Below, piece by piece: positions 60,741 to 64,000 of a DNA stretch of 64,000 nucleotides. Origin of the DNA: JAUIIK01 sp041390865 (GTDB taxonomy: Bacteria > Chloroflexota > Chloroflexia > Thermomicrobiales > CFX8); assembly GCA_041390865.1 (NCBI GenBank), contig JAWKPC010000002.1:372001-436000 (forward strand), given 5' to 3'. Position numbers and translations under genes: made by a program. Position 1 is the stretch's first letter, and each line of letters opens with the position of its first letter. The notes beneath the pieces were generated by a model. That model saw only the letters and a list, made by a program, of their open reading frames with translations. It ran no database searches and was not told the origin of the DNA.

Positions 60741-60954
60741 CACCGCCTCGTCGTTCTGAGCGGAGGCTTTGCGGAGTCGAAGAATCCGAGAGTGCGCAAA
60801 CCCTGGGACTCAGGAGGGTCGAAGCTCTGGTCTGTCGTCCAGTTCTGGACCGCGTTGCATTGGTGACTACATCATTCGCTACGAGTTTCCGGGTCCATGG
60901 TGAGTTGGATTCTTCGACTCCGGGAGCCCTCCGCTCAGAATGACGAGGCGGTGG
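60741..60954. repeat. type A repeat pair in inverted orientation
   Basis: Left copy (60741-60790) contains CACCGCCTCGTCGTTCTGAG and CGGAGGCTTTGCGGAGTCGA. Right copy (60908-60954) contains the inverse, GGATTCTTCGACTCCGGGAG and TCCGCTCAGAATGACGAGGC. The arms are nearly identical over about 48 bases with a 117-base spacer that has no gene. It looks like a composite element. Confidence 0.75.
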
Positions 60955-60989
60955 TTTCGAGTTATTTTCCGGGTGAGGCTTTGGTCAAA

Positions 60990-61895
60990 CTACAACGGGA
61001 AATCCTCGTCGATGCCGATGATGTCGATGGTCTCGGTGAGGTCGTCCAGCGAGCCCTGGTCGAGGCGGGGGCCGGGATGGCGGACGGCGGCGGTGGCGAT
61101 CAGGCCGCGGCGGCGGAGGATCTCCTTGCGGACGGCGAGTCCGAGCTTGGGCTGGCCCTCGAACTGGATCAGCGGCAGGTAGCGGTAGTAGAGCTCGGCG
61201 GCCTTGCGGCGGTCGCAAGCGTCCCAGGCCCGCCAGATGGCGACGAGGGCTTCAGGGTAGGCGAAGCCGGTCATCGTGCCGGACGCGCCACGCCGTAGCT
61301 CGTCGAGGTAGTAGATGCCGCCGAGCGCGCCGAGGATCGTGACCTCATCTCTCTCGATCAGCGCCAGTGTCTGGCTGACGCGCTGCGGGGTCGGCGGGTC
61401 TTCGAGCTTGATCGTCGTGATAGCCGGGATGGTGTTGACCAGGGCGGCCATGTCGGCCGGGGTCATCGTGACGCCGTTCGAGGGCAGGAAATCCTGGAGG
61501 GTGATCGGGATCGAGATGGCCTCGCCGAGCCGCCGGAAGTGCTCGGTCAGGGCCGGGCCGGGCTGGAGGTAGAGCGGCGGCGCGACCATGACGCCGGCCG
61601 CACCGGCTTCCTCGGCCTCTTTGCAGGCGGCGATGGTCGTGTCGGTCGCGTTCTGGGATGCGCCGACGATGATCGGAACCCGGCCGTCGTTGACTTCCAT
61701 GACAAGTTCGAGCACCCGGCGGCGCTCGCCGTCGAGCATCTTCTGGGCTTCCCCGGCGACGCCGAGGACGGTGATGCCGTCGACGCCCATCCGGATCGTC
61801 GCATCGGCCAGTTTCCGGAGGCTCTCTTCGTCGAGTGCGCCATCCCCGGTGAATGGGGTAGCCATGATGTTGTAGACGCCGCGCAGGCCGGGCAT
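60990..61895 (-). CDS. dihydrodipicolinate synthase (DapA) family aldolase
   Basis: The 301-residue (beta/alpha)8-barrel shows GVYNIMATPFTGDGALDEESLRKLADATIRMGVDGITVLGVAGEAQKM, the Schiff-base Lys in ITTIKLEDPPTP, and GALGGIYYLDELRRGASGTMTGF. In lysine-pathway DapA, the Tyr of Y-N-x-P relays protons; here this site reads LQDFLPSNGV without the Tyr, so lysine biosynthesis is unlikely and a catabolic aldolase or dehydratase for a 2-keto acid fits better. AAAGGA precedes ATG 61895. Neighbouring PfkB kinase and oxidases agree with a sugar-acid or amino-acid pathway. Confidence 0.87.
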   Translation of the reverse strand: MPGLRGVYNIMATPFTGDGALDEESLRKLADATIRMGVDGITVLGVAGEAQKMLDGERRRVLELVMEVNDGRVPIIVGASQNATDTTIAACKEAEEAGAAGVMVAPPLYLQPGPALTEHFRRLGEAISIPITLQDFLPSNGVTMTPADMAALVNTIPAITTIKLEDPPTPQRVSQTLALIERDEVTILGALGGIYYLDELRRGASGTMTGFAYPEALVAIWRAWDACDRRKAAELYYRYLPLIQFEGQPKLGLAVRKEILRRRGLIATAAVRHPGPRLDQGSLDDLTETIDIIGIDEDFPL

Positions 61896-62041
61896 GGTGA
61901 GTTCCTTTCGTTTCGGGGAGTGTAGCGTGGAGTTTGTAGTGCGTAGGTTGTCGTTTGTAGGGAACGGCCGGAGAAATCCTCATCCTTGTCTCCTCTGCTA
62001 ATTGATGCCGGAGTGGGATGTGTCTGTGGCAGCGACAAAAG

Positions 62042-62074
62042 CCCTCCCTCTATATCGAGGGGGGACAGGTGAGA
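62042..62074. repeat. short type B-like repeat
   Basis: CCCTCCCTCTATATCGAGGG with a G run and ACAGGTGAG. The inverted plan CCCTC...GAGGG with a central TATAT(CG) matches the copies at 11951 and 38638 in size. Confidence 0.5.
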
Positions 62075-62161
62075 GAGCCCGCTTATCCCACGTACAATAT
62101 GGACAGGAATAACGATTCAATCGTGGTGGATGTCCGGACGTTTCCGGGAGATTGGAGCGCC

Positions 62162-64000
62162 ATGAGCACGACCTCGCAACCGGCTGCACCATCTCAGCCC
62201 AGGCCGCCCGCGTCTCCGGCACCGTTGAAATTCGCGCGGGATGTCATCAAGCTTGGCGTCGACGCCACCACCGCCTACGAACGGCCTGATTTGCAGGAGC
62301 GGATTCAGCTTGCCCTGAACCGGCTGGACAGGCCGGACACGATTGTCTGTGTGACCGGCGAGTTCAAGAAGGGCAAGAGCGCGCTGGTGAACGGCTTGCT
62401 CGGTGACGACTACTGCCCGGTTCACGACGATCTGGCAACGTCGGCGATCACGATTCTCCGCCATGGCGACGAGCCGTCGATTAGCGTCCGCCGGCACGAA
62501 GCTGGCGAAACGGTCGTCGAGCCGATCGAGCGCGACCAGATCCGGGATTTCGCGACTGAAGAGGGCAACCCTGAAAACGCCCGCAACGTCGAGTTCGTCG
62601 AGCTGCAGGTTCGGAACGGGTTGCTGGCGCGCGGGGTGACGCTGGTCGATACACCGGGGTCCGGGACGCTGGCCTCGGGGTACGGAGCCGCGACGCTGGC
62701 GTTCCTCCAGTCCGCCGACGCGCTGATCTTCGTGACCGACTGCTCGCAGGAGCTGATCGAGCCGGAAGTCGAGTATCTGCAGGAGGCGGTCAAGCGTTGC
62801 GCGACGGTCATGGTCGTGATGACCAAGATCGATCTCTATCCCGAGTGGAGACGGATTGTCGAGATCAATCGGGAGCATCTCGAGCGGGCCGGCATCGAAG
62901 CGCCGATCGTTCCGGTCTCCTCGACCCTCCGGAACGTAGCTCTCCAGGAACGCGACCGTGACCTGAACAACGAGAGCGGTTTTCCCGAGCTCCTCGACGC
63001 GCTAAGGACGGAGATCCTCGACCAGGCAGGAAAGCGGGCGGCGTTCGAGGCGCTGATGGCGACCCGGACGGCGGCCGATCAGATGATCGGAGCCTATCAA
63101 TCGGAGCTCGACATTCTCGCCGATCCGGAGCGGGCCACCGAGGAGATCGAGCGGCTTGAAGACGCGAAGGAGCGGCTGAACGCGTTGCGCGGCGCCGGCT
63201 CCCGGTGGGCGACGGTCATGAACGACGGTTTTTCCGTCCTCACGTCGAACGTCGATTACCAGTTTCGCTCGACGATGCGCGGCATTCTCCGGAGCACCGA
63301 GGAACGGATTGAAGATACCGATCCATCGAGCGAGTGGGATGAGATCACCGAGCGACTGCAGAGCGATGTCGCGAAGGCGGTCGAGGAAGCGTTCAACCGG
63401 ATCGATGACGACGTCGGGCAGCTTCGCGACACGATCTCAGCGATGCTTCGGGACGAGACGACGGCTATCTGGCAGACGTCGGCCGGATCGATCTCGATCG
63501 GCGTTGAAGACATGTGGAGCGAACGCGAGATCGAGGATGAGAATATCGGCCAGAAGATCTTCAAGGGCCTGAATGCGATGCGCGGTTCCTACATGGGATT
63601 GCTGATGGTCGGGATGCTCGGCAATTTCGTTGGACTGGCGATGATCACTCCTGTCCTGATCGGGGCCGGCGTGCTGTTTGGCGGCCGACAATTTCTCGAA
63701 GAGCGGAAACGCGATGTCACCCGCAAGCGCCAGCAGGCACGCACGTTCGTCCGGCAGTTCGTCGACGACGTCCAGTTCGAAGCGGGAACGCGCATCCGCG
63801 AGACGACGCGCGATTTTCAGCGCGAGATGCGCGATTACTACACCGACCGGATCGGCGAGCTGGCCCAGACCTATACCGAAGCGGTCCAGAACACTCAGAA
63901 TAGCCTCAAGCAGGACGAATCCTCGCGAGAGTCGCGCAAGCGCGATCTGACGACGCGGATCGAGAAGCTGACCGAGCTACGGCGCAGAGTGGAGATTGCC
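62162..64000 (+). CDS. dynamin-like large GTPase, 3' end outside window
   Basis: The open frame is cut by the window end after 613 codons. The GTPase domain carries G1 GEFKKGKSALVNGLL (66-80, G-x4-G-K-S), a switch-I Thr candidate in DLATSAITIL, G3 VDTPGSGTL (163-166) and G4 TKID (221-224). Helical bundle regions with heptad character follow (about 270-470), then a hydrophobic hairpin at 477-507 (YMGLLMVGMLGNFVGLAMITPVLIGAGVLFGG) that should dip into the membrane, then another coiled-coil region. This is the plan of bacterial dynamin-like and IniA-type proteins, which bind and remodel or protect membranes. GGAG precedes ATG 62162. A partner gene may lie just past the window. Confidence 0.85.
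   Translation, partial: MSTTSQPAAPSQPRPPASPAPLKFARDVIKLGVDATTAYERPDLQERIQLALNRLDRPDTIVCVTGEFKKGKSALVNGLLGDDYCPVHDDLATSAITILRHGDEPSISVRRHEAGETVVEPIERDQIRDFATEEGNPENARNVEFVELQVRNGLLARGVTLVDTPGSGTLASGYGAATLAFLQSADALIFVTDCSQELIEPEVEYLQEAVKRCATVMVVMTKIDLYPEWRRIVEINREHLERAGIEAPIVPVSSTLRNVALQERDRDLNNESGFPELLDALRTEILDQAGKRAAFEALMATRTAADQMIGAYQSELDILADPERATEEIERLEDAKERLNALRGAGSRWATVMNDGFSVLTSNVDYQFRSTMRGILRSTEERIEDTDPSSEWDEITERLQSDVAKAVEEAFNRIDDDVGQLRDTISAMLRDETTAIWQTSAGSISIGVEDMWSEREIEDENIGQKIFKGLNAMRGSYMGLLMVGMLGNFVGLAMITPVLIGAGVLFGGRQFLEERKRDVTRKRQQARTFVRQFVDDVQFEAGTRIRETTRDFQREMRDYYTDRIGELAQTYTEAVQNTQNSLKQDESSRESRKRDLTTRIEKLTELRRRVEIA

Overview
The window is high-GC bacterial chromosome, roughly 60 percent or more GC by eye. 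The gene families suggest a Chloroflexota bacterium, most likely the Thermomicrobia or Sphaerobacter side. The pointers are a MalT-like LuxR regulator next to DUF4389 and MMPL genes, an F420-type nitroreductase-like protein, SWIM and DUF255 proteins, an acidic TPR protein with repeated P-F-x-L-D/E-D/E motifs, and GC-rich dispersed repeats. The assignment is inferred from family content only. I saw no rRNA, tRNA, CRISPR array, phage module or plasmid functions.

Layout. 0-8.5 kb (mostly minus strand): small enzymes and a LuxR regulator, with an unusual density of broken genes: a zinc alcohol dehydrogenase and a DinB protein (one frameshift each), an APH-type phosphotransferase (about five frameshifts) and a truncated Tet(M)-like GTPase, beside intact GNAT, VOC and MFS genes. 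8.9-10.6 kb: a PadR regulator with palindromic operator, overlapping a multi-repeat membrane protein. 10.7-15.2 kb: MetE-like methyltransferase, SAM methyltransferase, two very small genes and a large TPR protein. 15.5-19.1 kb: frameshifted formate/nitrite transporter, EAL phosphodiesterase, a MITE-like element and a frameshifted membrane protein. 19.3-23.7 kb: tryptophan-dioxygenase-like protein, SWIM protein and BNR-repeat protein. 23.8-30.2 kb: an apparent operon of MalT-like LuxR regulator, small protein, DUF4389 protein and MMPL transporter, closed by a strong hairpin. 30.6-33.1 kb: a BNR gene remnant and katG. 33.5-39.9 kb: alkylsulfatase-like hydrolase, MarR with operator, DUF255 protein, AlkD-like HEAT protein and Nudix-type regulator. 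40-46.5 kb: S41 protease lipoprotein, Roadblock protein, 1004-residue acidic TPR protein and a divergent HD-GYP protein. 47.1-49.6 kb: ABC-2 exporter. 50.4-53.3 kb: TPP riboswitch followed by a thiamin-pyrimidine ABC importer. 53.3-61.9 kb: catabolic genes (two FAD amine/amino acid oxidases, PfkB kinase, Lrp regulator, creatininase-family amidohydrolase, DapA-family aldolase) and a DUF559 nuclease gene sitting among GC-rich repeats. 62.2 kb to the end: a dynamin-like GTPase cut by the window edge.

Three things stand out. At least four families of short dispersed inverted repeats lie between genes. Frameshifts are concentrated in five genes while tens of kilobases of neighbouring coding sequence are intact. 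Cyclic-di-GMP turnover (EAL, HD-GYP) appears alongside a Roadblock/acidic TPR pair that may form a scaffold. The strongest functional assignment is riboswitch-controlled import of a thiamin pyrimidine precursor.
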